From assembly GCF_013177455.1 (NCBI RefSeq), contig NZ_CP053660.1:558001-622000 (forward strand): a stretch of 64,000 bases of DNA. The letters run 5' to 3'. A program made the position numbers and the translations under genes. Numbering within the stretch: the stretch's first letter is position 1; each line of letters begins with the position of its first letter. The stretch comes from Nocardioides marmotae. Lineage in GTDB: Bacteria > Actinomycetota > Actinomycetes > Propionibacteriales > Nocardioidaceae. Shown one piece after another: positions 16,543-24,094 of the stretch. A model generated the notes under the pieces. It saw only the letters and a list, made by a program, of their open reading frames with translations, searched no databases and was not told the DNA's origin.

Positions 16543-17372
16543 ACGACCACCGTCCGCGGGTCGTCGTCGTCGCCGGCGGGGCCCGGGCCGGCGGGATGGG
16601 GCGAGCCATCGCCGAGTCCTTCCTGCGGCTCGGGGACACCCTGGTCCTCTCCGACGTCGGCGCCCCGCTCGCCAGCCACCCCGACTACGAGGTCGCGCCG
16701 CCGGACCACCTGGCGGCCGCCGCCGCGGAGCTCGGCGTGCTCGGGACGGTCACCGCCGTCCCGTGCGACGTGACCGACGAGGAGCAGGTGACCGCGCTCT
16801 TCGACGCGGCGGTCGCGGAACACGGCCGGGTCGACGTGCTGGTGAACTGTGCCGGCCTGGCGATCGGGCTCTCCCCGGTCACGGAGCTGTCGCTGGCCGA
16901 CTGGAAGGTCAACCTCGAGGTCATGGCGACCGGGGCGTTCCTCTGTGCCCGGGAGGCGGCGCGTCGGATGGTGCCGCAGGGGAGCGGCCGGATCATCACC
17001 ATCGCCTCGCAGGCCGGCAAGACCGGCCAGCCGCTGCTGGCGGCGTACTCCGCCGCCAAGTTCGCCGTCATCGGGCTGACCCAGTCGATGGCCGCCGAGC
17101 TCGGCGAGCACGGCGTGACGGTGAACGCGATCTGCCCGGGCACCATCGACACGCCGCTCCTCGCGGTCAAGGGCGGCGTGTACGAGACCTTCTCGGGTGC
17201 GGCCGGCCGCACCGAGGAGGACTACCGCCGTCGGCTCGCCCGGCAGATCCCGGCCCGTCGGTTCGGCACCCCGGAGGACGTCGCCGCCGCGGCGGTCTAC
17301 CTCGCCTCCGAGGGCGCCTCCTTCGTCACCGGCGAGGCACTCAACGTCACCGGCGGACAGGAGATGCACTGA
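16539..17372 (+). CDS. Short-chain dehydrogenase with mycofactocin-SDR-like insertion
   Basis: A 277-residue classical SDR: a glycine-rich loop GGARAGGMGRAIAES, the NCAG motif, the catalytic Ser region (ITIASQAG) and Tyr/Lys in YSAAK. Between beta2 and beta3 there is an extra segment, DVGAPLASHPDYEVAPPDHL, that looks like the roughly 20-residue insertion of mycofactocin-dependent SDRs (carveol dehydrogenase group, which reads like APIASVPYPLATPEDL). If so, it uses a non-exchangeable NAD and mycofactocin as electron acceptor. That part is inference; the general SDR assignment is firm. Its ATG overlaps the permease stop. Confidence 0.85.
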   Translation: MNDHRPRVVVVAGGARAGGMGRAIAESFLRLGDTLVLSDVGAPLASHPDYEVAPPDHLAAAAAELGVLGTVTAVPCDVTDEEQVTALFDAAVAEHGRVDVLVNCAGLAIGLSPVTELSLADWKVNLEVMATGAFLCAREAARRMVPQGSGRIITIASQAGKTGQPLLAAYSAAKFAVIGLTQSMAAELGEHGVTVNAICPGTIDTPLLAVKGGVYETFSGAAGRTEEDYRRRLARQIPARRFGTPEDVAAAAVYLASEGASFVTGEALNVTGGQEMH

Positions 17373-17373
17373 G

Positions 17374-18372
17374 ATGTCCGATCCGCTGGGGGCCGTGCTG
17401 CACGCCCCGCACGACGTCCGGACCGAGCCGCTCGCCCAGCCGCCGGTCGGTCCGACGGACGTGCTGCTCGACGTCGAGGCCTGCGGCGTCTGCGGCTCCG
17501 ACCTCGCCTCCTACGCCCATGGACACTACGTGGAGCCGGGCCAGGTGATGGGCCACGAGCTCTCGGCCACCGTCGCGGTCGCCGGCGAGGCGCTCATCGG
17601 CCTCGAGGTCGGGACCCGCGTGGCGGTGCGCCCGATGCGCTCGTGCGGCACCTGCGCCTACTGCCTGGCGGGCGACACCCACCTCTGCGGCGCCACCGCC
17701 GGGCGCTCACTGGGTTATGGCGCCCAGGGCGCCTTCGCCCAGCAGCTGCACCTGCCCGAGGTGGAGGTCGGCCGGGACGTCGTCCCTGTGCCGCCGGGCA
17801 CCGACCCCTTCGACCTGCTGTGGGCCGAGCCGCTCGCCGTCGCGCTCCACGCGGTGCGGCTCGCCGGCGGCACCGACAACACCCGGGTGCTGGTCACCGG
17901 CGCCGGCGCCGTCGGGCTGACCGTCGCCGCGGCAGCGCTCGCCCAGGGCGTCGCCGTCCACGTCGTCGAGCCCGTCGAGCACCGCCGCGGCGCCGCCGCC
18001 CGGCTCGGCGCGACGGTCACCGCTCCCGGCGATCCGGTCGGTGACGCGCCGTACGACGCCCTCCTGGACGCCTCCGGCGTCCCGGCTGCGGTCACCGCGG
18101 CGCTCCCGCTGCTCGCGCCGACCGCCCCGGTCGTGCTCGTCGGGCTCAACGACGCGCCCGTGCCGTGGCCCGTCGGCGCCCACCGGGTCACCGGGTCCTT
18201 CGGGTACGTCGACGCCGACTTCGCCGCCGCGGTGGACCTCATCGTCTCCGGCGGCGTCGCGCTCGGCGACCTGGTCACCCACCGCTACCCGCTCGCCCAG
18301 GCCGGTCGCGCCCTCGACGCGCCCCGGCCCGAGGACCACGTCGTCAAGGCCGCGATCGTCCCGCGCGCCTGA
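17374..18372 (+). CDS. Zinc-dependent MDR alcohol/polyol dehydrogenase
   Basis: A 332-residue medium-chain dehydrogenase. The catalytic-zinc ligands lie in ACGVCGSDLASYAHG and MGHE, the structural zinc is in CGTCAYCLAGDTHLC (C-x2-C-x2-C-x7-C), and the nucleotide-binding loop is VTGAGAVGLTVA. The overall pattern is closest to threonine, sorbitol or 2,3-butanediol dehydrogenases. It starts one base after the preceding SDR stop and presumably oxidises an alcohol intermediate of the same pathway. Confidence 0.88.
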   Translation: MSDPLGAVLHAPHDVRTEPLAQPPVGPTDVLLDVEACGVCGSDLASYAHGHYVEPGQVMGHELSATVAVAGEALIGLEVGTRVAVRPMRSCGTCAYCLAGDTHLCGATAGRSLGYGAQGAFAQQLHLPEVEVGRDVVPVPPGTDPFDLLWAEPLAVALHAVRLAGGTDNTRVLVTGAGAVGLTVAAAALAQGVAVHVVEPVEHRRGAAARLGATVTAPGDPVGDAPYDALLDASGVPAAVTAALPLLAPTAPVVLVGLNDAPVPWPVGAHRVTGSFGYVDADFAAAVDLIVSGGVALGDLVTHRYPLAQAGRALDAPRPEDHVVKAAIVPRA

Positions 18373-18476
18373 CGCACCTCCGACGCGTCGGCCGCACCTC
18401 GCGCCGGCCACCACCCCACCCGCGCTCGATCCTGCAGGTGCCGAGCCCCCGTCCGCACCTGCCGCTAGGAGTCCCC

Positions 18477-19283
18477 ATGACCACCTCCTCCACCCCGACG
18501 CCCGTCCCGGGCAATCCCCGGTCGGTCGCCTTCGACCTCGGTGACCACCGCGTGTGGGTCACCGGTGCCAGCCGCGGACTCGGCCGTGCGATGGCCCTCG
18601 GGTTCGCCGCTGCCGGCGCCCGGGTCGCCCTGACCGCGCGGTCCGCGGACGCCGTCCGGGACGTCGCCCAGGAGATCGAGGAGCTCGGCGGCAAGCCGCT
18701 CGTCCTCGTCGGCTCGGTCTCCGACAGCGGGGCCGTCACCGCCGCCGTCGAGGCGATCCGCGACAGCTGGGGCGGGCTGGACGCGCTGGTGAACTGCGCG
18801 GGCGTCAGCCCCATCTTCAAGCGCGCCGAGCTCGTCGACGACGAGGAGTGGCGCCACGTGCTCGACGTCAACGTGACCGGGTCGTTCCTCTGCGCCCGCG
18901 AGGCCGGCAAGCTCATGCTCCAGGCCGGCGGCGGCGCGGTCGTGAACATCTCCAGCATCCACGGCCAGGTCGGCATGGAGCGGATGGCGGCGTACTCCGC
19001 CAGCAAGGGAGCCGTCGACGCGCTCACCCGGACCCTCGCGCTGGAGTGGGCCGAGCGCGGCGTGCGGGTCAACACGCTGTCACCGGGCTACTTCGAGACC
19101 GACATGACCGAGGCCCTGCGCGGCCACAGCAAGTGGCGCGGCCACCTGCTCTCCAAGATCCCGATGGGCCGCTTCGGCGTCCCCGAGGAGATCGTCTCCG
19201 CGGCGCTCTTCCTCGCCTCCGACGCCTCGGGGTTCATGACCGGGTCGAACATGGTCGTCGACGGCGGGTGGACGGCCGCATGA
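18477..19283 (+). CDS. Short-chain dehydrogenase/reductase (FabG/gluconate dehydrogenase-like)
   Basis: A 268-residue classical SDR: TGASRGLGRA loop, NCAG, VVNISSIHG (catalytic Ser) and YSASKGA (Tyr/Lys), ending in GSNMVVDGGW. It has no mycofactocin-type insertion, unlike the SDR at 16539. ATG 18477 has AGGAG 6 nt upstream. A gap of 104 bp separates it from the MDR gene, with no clear promoter. Its stop overlaps the flavoprotein start. Confidence 0.88.
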   Translation: MTTSSTPTPVPGNPRSVAFDLGDHRVWVTGASRGLGRAMALGFAAAGARVALTARSADAVRDVAQEIEELGGKPLVLVGSVSDSGAVTAAVEAIRDSWGGLDALVNCAGVSPIFKRAELVDDEEWRHVLDVNVTGSFLCAREAGKLMLQAGGGAVVNISSIHGQVGMERMAAYSASKGAVDALTRTLALEWAERGVRVNTLSPGYFETDMTEALRGHSKWRGHLLSKIPMGRFGVPEEIVSAALFLASDASGFMTGSNMVVDGGWTAA

Positions 19284-19969
19284 CCACCGCGCCGGAGGCC
19301 GGGCTCTGGGAAGCGCTCTACACGACCCGGGCCATGCGCCGGATGCGGCCCGACCCGGTGCCGGTGGAGGTGCAGGCCCGGATCATGGACGCCGCCGTCC
19401 GGGCCCCCAGCGGTGGGGACACCCAGGCCTGGCGGTTCCTGCTGGTGGACGACCGCGAGGTCCTCGCCCGGCTCGCCGGCCCGTACCGCGAGGCGGTCGC
19501 GCTGCTGTGGCGCGGCCACTACGCCGCCCAGGTGGCCGCCGCGGAGGCCGACCCGGACGCGCCGTCCTCGGTGCGGTTCCGCAAGCTGCGCGCCAGCGTC
19601 CAGCACCTCGCGGACCACTTCGAGGACGTCCCGCTGCTCTTCTTCGCCTTCTCCCGCAACGACCGCGACGGCAGCTCGACCTACCCGGCCGTGTGGTCGG
19701 CGATGCTCGCGGCGCGCGCCCAGGGCGTCGGCAGCGCGATGACCAACGTGCTCGACGTCTTCCGGCCCGACACCACCAAGGCCCTGCTCGGCGTCCCGCC
19801 GGACCGCGGGTGGACGCTCGCGGCGACCGTGGCGATGGGCTACCCGATGGGTCGCTGGGGCGTCGCGCCCCGCCGGCCGGCGCACGAGGTCACCTACCGC
19901 AACCACTGGGGCGAGCCGGCCGGCTTCGACACCTCCGTCCCGCTGTGGTCGCCGGAGGAGGGCGCGTGA
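19280..19969 (+). CDS. Nitroreductase-family FMN oxidoreductase
   Basis: A 229-residue protein. The N-terminal TTRAMRRM and APSGGDTQAWRF segments bind FMN phosphate and ring, and the C-terminal GYPMGRWG...RRPAHEVTYRN matches nitroreductase-like proteins of actinobacteria. Members reduce nitro groups, enals or quinones, or act in dehalogenation and aromatisation. Here it is embedded in a catabolic operon (4-bp overlaps on both sides), so reduction of an unsaturated carbonyl is plausible. The substrate is not known. Confidence 0.8.
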   Translation: MTTAPEAGLWEALYTTRAMRRMRPDPVPVEVQARIMDAAVRAPSGGDTQAWRFLLVDDREVLARLAGPYREAVALLWRGHYAAQVAAAEADPDAPSSVRFRKLRASVQHLADHFEDVPLLFFAFSRNDRDGSSTYPAVWSAMLAARAQGVGSAMTNVLDVFRPDTTKALLGVPPDRGWTLAATVAMGYPMGRWGVAPRRPAHEVTYRNHWGEPAGFDTSVPLWSPEEGA

Positions 19970-20757
19970 GCAGCCGCGACCAGCGGGTCTCGCTGCCGGT
20001 CTCGATGCCGATCGCCGCGCCGCTCTACCCGCCCCCGCCCTACGAGTTCCGCGCGGCCCGGCAGACCTGGGTCGTCTACGAGGCCGACGCGGCCGGCCTG
20101 GCGGCGTACCTCCCCGCCGGGGTGGAGCCCGACAGCGACCCCGCGACGTGCGCCGCGTGGGCCTGCCACTACCCGACCTCGACCTTCGGCCCCTACCTCG
20201 AGGCCTACCTCGTCGTGCGGGTGCGCGTCGGCGAGGAGCGGTTCTGGTACCAGCCGGTCATCGTCACCGACGCGGAGGCGCCGATGGCCGCCGGGCGCGA
20301 GCTGTGGGGGTACGGCAAGAAGCTGGCGGCGCTCACCTGGTCGGGTCGCGACGCCGGCGGTCCGGGCACCGAGCAGCTGGTGATGACCGTCGAACGCCCT
20401 CGCGGCCTCCGGCTGATGACCATGTCGATGCAGCCGGAGCGGCTGCTCCCCGCCGCGGAGCTGGTCACCCTGGCGACGGCGGAGATGCTGCCGACGCTGA
20501 GCCACCGGCTCGTCCCCGCATCCGAGCCGGGCCGGCCGCCGGTGGTCGACGAGCTCGTCGCCGTCGACGTCCGCGCCCGCACCCACCGCGGGGCCGACGG
20601 CCGCCCGGAGCTGTGGCGTGGTCGCGGTGCCGTCGAGATAGGTGCGGGCAGCGCGGCGGACCCCTGGCACGTCTTCCGACCCGTCCGGGTCCTCGACGCC
20701 TTCACCGCCGTCACCGACTTCACCCTGCCGCTGGGCCGCGTCGTCCCGCGGCCCTGA
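19966..20757 (+). CDS. Acetoacetate decarboxylase-fold protein 1
   Basis: A 263-residue protein. The segment AGRELWGYGKKLA contains the adjacent lysines Lys118-Lys119 corresponding to the Schiff-base pair of acetoacetate decarboxylase (Lys115/116 in Clostridium), after a beta-rich N-terminus with YQPVIVTDAEAPMAAG. The family includes decarboxylases, and also aldolase-dehydratases and hydratases that use the same lysine. It overlaps the nitroreductase-like gene (GTGA) and is followed 42 bp later by a second family member of different sequence. Confidence 0.8.
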   Translation: MSSRDQRVSLPVSMPIAAPLYPPPPYEFRAARQTWVVYEADAAGLAAYLPAGVEPDSDPATCAAWACHYPTSTFGPYLEAYLVVRVRVGEERFWYQPVIVTDAEAPMAAGRELWGYGKKLAALTWSGRDAGGPGTEQLVMTVERPRGLRLMTMSMQPERLLPAAELVTLATAEMLPTLSHRLVPASEPGRPPVVDELVAVDVRARTHRGADGRPELWRGRGAVEIGAGSAADPWHVFRPVRVLDAFTAVTDFTLPLGRVVPRP

Positions 20758-20799
20758 CCGTCTTCACGTCGTCCCGTCGTCCAGCAAGAGGAGAGCACC

Positions 20800-21579
20800 G
20801 TGGGTTACCGCCGCACCCCCGAGGAGGTCGCCGCCGTCCGGGCGACCCTCGCCGACGTCGAGTTCGTCGGCGGGGAGTCGCTCAGTGTCGACTTCCTGAC
20901 CCGCCCCGAGATCGTCCGCGACATCCTGCCGGCCGAGCTGGACCCCGGCGCCGAGCCGCGGCTGACCGTGCAGGTCAGCCGGTGGCGCAGCAACTGCGTC
21001 GGGGACTTCGCCGCGTCGGCGGTGTACGTCAGTGCCAGCCATGCCGGCGTCGCCGGTGACTACGTGCTGACCATGTTCATGGACGACGACGTCCCGCTGC
21101 TCTTCGGCCGCGACCTCTACGGCGAGCCGAAGAAGATCGGCACCTCGACGCTGTGGCGCAACGACGGCCACATGAGCGGGGTGCTGGAGCGGCACGGGCA
21201 TCGGCTGGTCGAGATCGAGGCCGACCTCGGGCCCGACCGCGGGCCGGTGGAGGTCCTGGGGCGCAACTTCAACGTCAAGTACGAGCTCGAGCCCGGAGGC
21301 GGTGCGCTCGCCGGGCCGCCGACGCTGATGATGGCGGAGTTTGGCCAGCGCACGACGGTGGTGCGGAAGGGACCGGCGACCCTGCGGCTCACCGGCACGG
21401 TCCACGACCCGCTCGACGAGCTCGAGGTGGTGGAGCTCCGCGACGCGGTGTACGTCGAGACCGGCATGAAGGCGACCTGCGTGCCCCTCGGCGCGATGGA
21501 CGCCGACGCCTTCCTTCCGCTGGCGCTCGGCCGCTCCGACTACTGGCCGGCCCTCGGCACGGCGCGCCTGCCGGGCTGA
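20800..21579 (+). CDS. Acetoacetate decarboxylase-fold protein 2
   Basis: A 259-residue member of the same fold, with FGRDLYGEPKKIGT carrying Lys111-Lys112, so the Schiff-base lysine is kept. GTG 20800 has AAGAGGAG upstream. It is quite different from the first copy, suggesting that the two act on different intermediates or form a heteromer. It is the last clear gene of the rightward operon; an in-frame coding-like tail follows its stop. Confidence 0.8.
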   Translation: MGYRRTPEEVAAVRATLADVEFVGGESLSVDFLTRPEIVRDILPAELDPGAEPRLTVQVSRWRSNCVGDFAASAVYVSASHAGVAGDYVLTMFMDDDVPLLFGRDLYGEPKKIGTSTLWRNDGHMSGVLERHGHRLVEIEADLGPDRGPVEVLGRNFNVKYELEPGGGALAGPPTLMMAEFGQRTTVVRKGPATLRLTGTVHDPLDELEVVELRDAVYVETGMKATCVPLGAMDADAFLPLALGRSDYWPALGTARLPG

Positions 21580-21801
21580 CCCTTCGAGGGCCCGGCCCCA
21601 TCCGGTCGGGCCCTCGCCACGAACGCACCTCACACCGGCATCCCCACCGACTGCGCTCCCGCCGCCGCGCAGAACACCACCTCCTTCGTGGTGAGCCCGC
21701 GCAACAGCGACGGCTCGGTCACGACCACCACGACGCGCAAGCGGTTCTACGTCGTCCTCACCGGCGACTCCTCGGACTACGTCGCCCCGATCACGCCCTG
21801 A
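21580..21801 (+). pseudogene. Coding-like remnant without a start, in frame after the decarboxylase-fold gene
   Basis: Immediately after the TGA at 21577-21579 the same frame stays open for 73 codons to a TGA at 21799-21801. From about 21628 it has strong local codon bias and a protein-like reading (SFVVSPRNSDGSV, RKRFYVVLTGDSSDYVAP). There is no ATG or GTG before the pair at about 21682, so it cannot be translated whole on its own. It could be the 3' end of a lost extracellular-protein gene or a readthrough extension. I do not recognise the family. Confidence 0.35.
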
Positions 21802-21819
21802 CCCTCTTCCGGGCAGCGT

Positions 21820-22854
21820 TCATCCCAGGAGCGGCCGCACCTGCGTGCCGAACCGGTCGATCGACCCGAGCGTCTCCTCGAAGGAGGGACCCTGGGGGAG
21901 CCGGGACCGTAGGACGACCCAGTCGTCGTCGCCGAGACCCATCTCGTCGCGGAAGCGCCCGAGCGTCTCGGCGGCGTCGGCCGGGCTGCCGACCACCATG
22001 TACTGCCGGAGATTCTCGAACGTCACGTCCGCCATCGACCGGATCGTCTCGGACCAGCCGATCATCCCCCACTTCAGGTAGTAGGCGATCTCGTCGACCC
22101 AGAGATCCCCGAAGGTGTCGCGGGCGTGCTCGAAAGTGTCGGCGACGAAGCCGTCGAGCAGCTGGACCACCACCGGCTTCCGGCCCGCTCGCTCCGCCTC
22201 GGCGCGATAGAGGTCGACGATCCGCCGACGTTCCGGGAGCGGGTCGTAGAACCCCAGGAGGACGAGGCCGTCACCTTCGCGAGCCGCGCGGCGCACCGCC
22301 ACCTCGGTGGTCCCGGCGAACCACATCGGCGGTCCGCCCGGCTGGTACGGCGCTGGGTTCACCAGGACGTCCCGCATCTGCCAGTGCTGCCCCTCCCAGT
22401 CGAAGCGTTCGCCCTCCCAGGCGCGACGTAGGAAGCGGACCGACTCGCGAAAGCGCCCGAGGCGCTGGTCGAAAGGCTCGCCGAAGTGGTCGAAGTATCC
22501 CTGGTGATAGCCCGAGCCGATCCCGAGGACGAGCCGGCCCCGGCTCGCCACGTCCACCAGCGCCGCCTGCTCGGCGAGGTGGGTGGGGTTGTAGTACGCC
22601 GGCTGGAGGACGCACGTGCCCAGCTGCACCCGCGTCGTTCGCATGGCCATCGCCATCAGAGCCATCAGCGGGTCGGGCCACATGGTCTCGGTGCGGGCGT
22701 GCCGCTCCGGTACGAAGGCCCCGTCGAAGCCGGCGACCTCGGTGGCGACGGCCTCGTTCATCAGGTGCTCGGCGAAGGCGGCCGCCCGCTCGCGGTCGGG
22801 CATGGGCTGGTCGTAGGGCCCGCCGTGGGTGTCGGGCATGTATCCGTACTTCAT
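21820..22854 (-). CDS. LLM-class (luciferase-like) flavin-dependent oxidoreductase
   Basis: A 344-residue bacterial-luciferase-fold protein. It begins MKYGYMPDTHGG, and GRLVLGIGSGYHQGYFDHFG, VNPAPYQPGGPPMWFAG and VVGSPADAAETLGRF are hallmarks of the LLM family. Members are FMN- or F420-dependent monooxygenases and dehydrogenases. AGGAGG lies 5 nt before the ATG. It is divergent from the PRISE reductase and convergent with the main operon, and its upstream region has the shared operator, so it belongs to the regulon. FMN versus F420 cannot be decided here. Confidence 0.87.
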   Translation of the reverse strand: MKYGYMPDTHGGPYDQPMPDRERAAAFAEHLMNEAVATEVAGFDGAFVPERHARTETMWPDPLMALMAMAMRTTRVQLGTCVLQPAYYNPTHLAEQAALVDVASRGRLVLGIGSGYHQGYFDHFGEPFDQRLGRFRESVRFLRRAWEGERFDWEGQHWQMRDVLVNPAPYQPGGPPMWFAGTTEVAVRRAAREGDGLVLLGFYDPLPERRRIVDLYRAEAERAGRKPVVVQLLDGFVADTFEHARDTFGDLWVDEIAYYLKWGMIGWSETIRSMADVTFENLRQYMVVGSPADAAETLGRFRDEMGLGDDDWVVLRSRLPQGPSFEETLGSIDRFGTQVRPLLG

Positions 22855-22872
22855 GGCGCCTCCTGACTCCCT

Positions 22873-22890
22873 CCCGACTCATCGGTCGGT
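22873..22890. promoter_or_regulatory. Operator copy 6 (CCCGAC-N6-GTCGGT)
   Basis: Dyad with six-base spacer 19 bp upstream of the LLM start and just downstream of that gene's predicted -10 box. On the minus strand it reads ACCGAC-N6-GTCGGG, identical in half-sites to copies 3 and 5. Confidence 0.65.
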
Positions 22891-22900
22891 TCACTTAGGC

Positions 22901-22930
22901 ACGCTAGCCACGGCCCTTGTGTGATGGCAA
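22901..22930 (-). promoter_or_regulatory. Promoter of the LLM oxidoreductase gene
   Basis: Read on the minus strand: -35 TTGCCA (22930-22925), 18-bp spacer, -10 TAGCGT (22906-22901). The -10 is identical to that of the main operon promoter at 7785-7790, and operator copy 6 follows it in the same relation. Confidence 0.5.
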
Positions 22931-22946
22931 CCACATCTCCTAGGTT
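22917..22946 (+). promoter_or_regulatory. Promoter of the PRISE reductase gene
   Basis: -35 TTGTGT (22917-22922), 18-bp spacer, -10 TAGGTT (22941-22946). Operator copy 7 begins 3 bp later. It overlaps the divergent LLM promoter. Confidence 0.5.
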
Positions 22947-22948
22947 CG

Positions 22949-22966
22949 GACGACCGAGCGGTCGAT
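22949..22966. promoter_or_regulatory. Operator copy 7 (degenerate, CGAC-N6-GTCG core)
   Basis: GACGAC and GTCGAT flank CGAGCG. The outer bases diverge from consensus but the CGAC-N6-GTCG core and its position after the -10 box are kept. It ends 10 bp before the reductase ATG. Confidence 0.45.
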
Positions 22967-22976
22967 AGGAGTCCTG

Positions 22977-24077
22977 ATGAGGCGCATGGTGGTCGCAGGG
23001 GCGAGCGGCGTGGTGGGATCGGCGCTCGTCGACGTCCTGGCGGGAGAGGAGGACTGGTCGCTCGTCGCGCTCTCGCGCCGTGAGCCCGAGCTGGAGGTCA
23101 CCCCGGACCCGGCGTGGTACCAGCACCTGGCGGTCGACCTGCAGGACAAGGATCAGGTGGCGCGAGCCGTCGGATCGCTCGGGCCGGTGACGCACCTGGC
23201 GTACGCGGCTCTGTACGAGAAGCCCGGGCTGGTCGACGGCTGGACCGCGGCCGACCAAATGGCGGTCAACGACGAGATGTTCCGCAACCTGCTCGCCCCG
23301 CTCGCCGCCGCTGGTGCGCTTGAGCACGTGACGCTGCTGCAGGGGACCAAGGCGTACGGCGCGCACCTGCACCCGATCCCCGTGCCCGCCCGCGAGCGTG
23401 CACCGCGCGACGACCACGCCAACTTCTACTTCCTGCAGGAGGACCACCTCAAGGCCACCGCCGCGCGCGCCGGCTTCGCCTGGACGGTCCTGCGCCCGCA
23501 GCTCATCGTCGGCGGCGCCCTCGGCGCCGCGATGAACCTCGTGCCGGTGATCGGTGCCTACGGCGCGATCTGTCGCGAGGCGGGGCTGCCTTTCGCCTTC
23601 CCTGGCGGCGCGAGCTACGTGTGGGAGGCCGTCGACGCCCGCTTGGTGGCCGAGGCCGCGGCGTGGGCCGCGACGGCGCCCGCCGCCGCGGGTGAGATCT
23701 TCAACCTCACCAACGGCGACGTCTTCGAGTGGCGCGACCTGTGGCCGGCGCTTGCCGACGCGCTAGGCCTGGCGCCTGGCCCCGACCACCGTCGTGAGAT
23801 GGCGACGTTCCTGCCGTCCCACGCCGAGACCTGGCGGCACGTGGTGGAGCGCCACGGGCTGCGTCGGTTGAGCCTGGCGGACGTGCTGGGGGAGTCCCAC
23901 CACTACGCGGACCTCTGCTTCAACCTCGGCGACCTCGACGAGGTCTTCCCCCGGTTCCTCTCGACCATCAAGATCCGCCAGGCGGGCTTCGCGTCGTGCC
24001 GCGACACCGAGGACACGATGCGCCACTGGCTCGACGTGCTGGTCCGGCGGAGCATCCTGCCAGCGCCCACGCGCTGA
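22977..24077 (+). CDS. PRISE-type enone reductase (progesterone 5-beta-reductase/iridoid synthase-like SDR)
   Basis: A 366-residue extended SDR. The NAD(P) loop is GASGVVGS (residues 8-15). The segment GTKAYGAH holds Lys125, and NFYFLQEDHL holds Tyr151; these correspond to the catalytic Lys and Tyr of the PRISE family (motifs KxYxG and NFYYxxED). These enzymes reduce the C=C of enones by 1,4-hydride addition. PRISE proteins are best known from plants but also occur in bacteria. AGGAG lies 7 nt before the ATG. It sits under copy 7 of the shared operator, so it is probably a step of the same catabolic pathway. A cyclic enone substrate is inference. Confidence 0.82.
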   Translation: MRRMVVAGASGVVGSALVDVLAGEEDWSLVALSRREPELEVTPDPAWYQHLAVDLQDKDQVARAVGSLGPVTHLAYAALYEKPGLVDGWTAADQMAVNDEMFRNLLAPLAAAGALEHVTLLQGTKAYGAHLHPIPVPARERAPRDDHANFYFLQEDHLKATAARAGFAWTVLRPQLIVGGALGAAMNLVPVIGAYGAICREAGLPFAFPGGASYVWEAVDARLVAEAAAWAATAPAAAGEIFNLTNGDVFEWRDLWPALADALGLAPGPDHRREMATFLPSHAETWRHVVERHGLRRLSLADVLGESHHYADLCFNLGDLDEVFPRFLSTIKIRQAGFASCRDTEDTMRHWLDVLVRRSILPAPTR

Positions 24078-24094
24078 CGGCGCGCGGACCGCCG

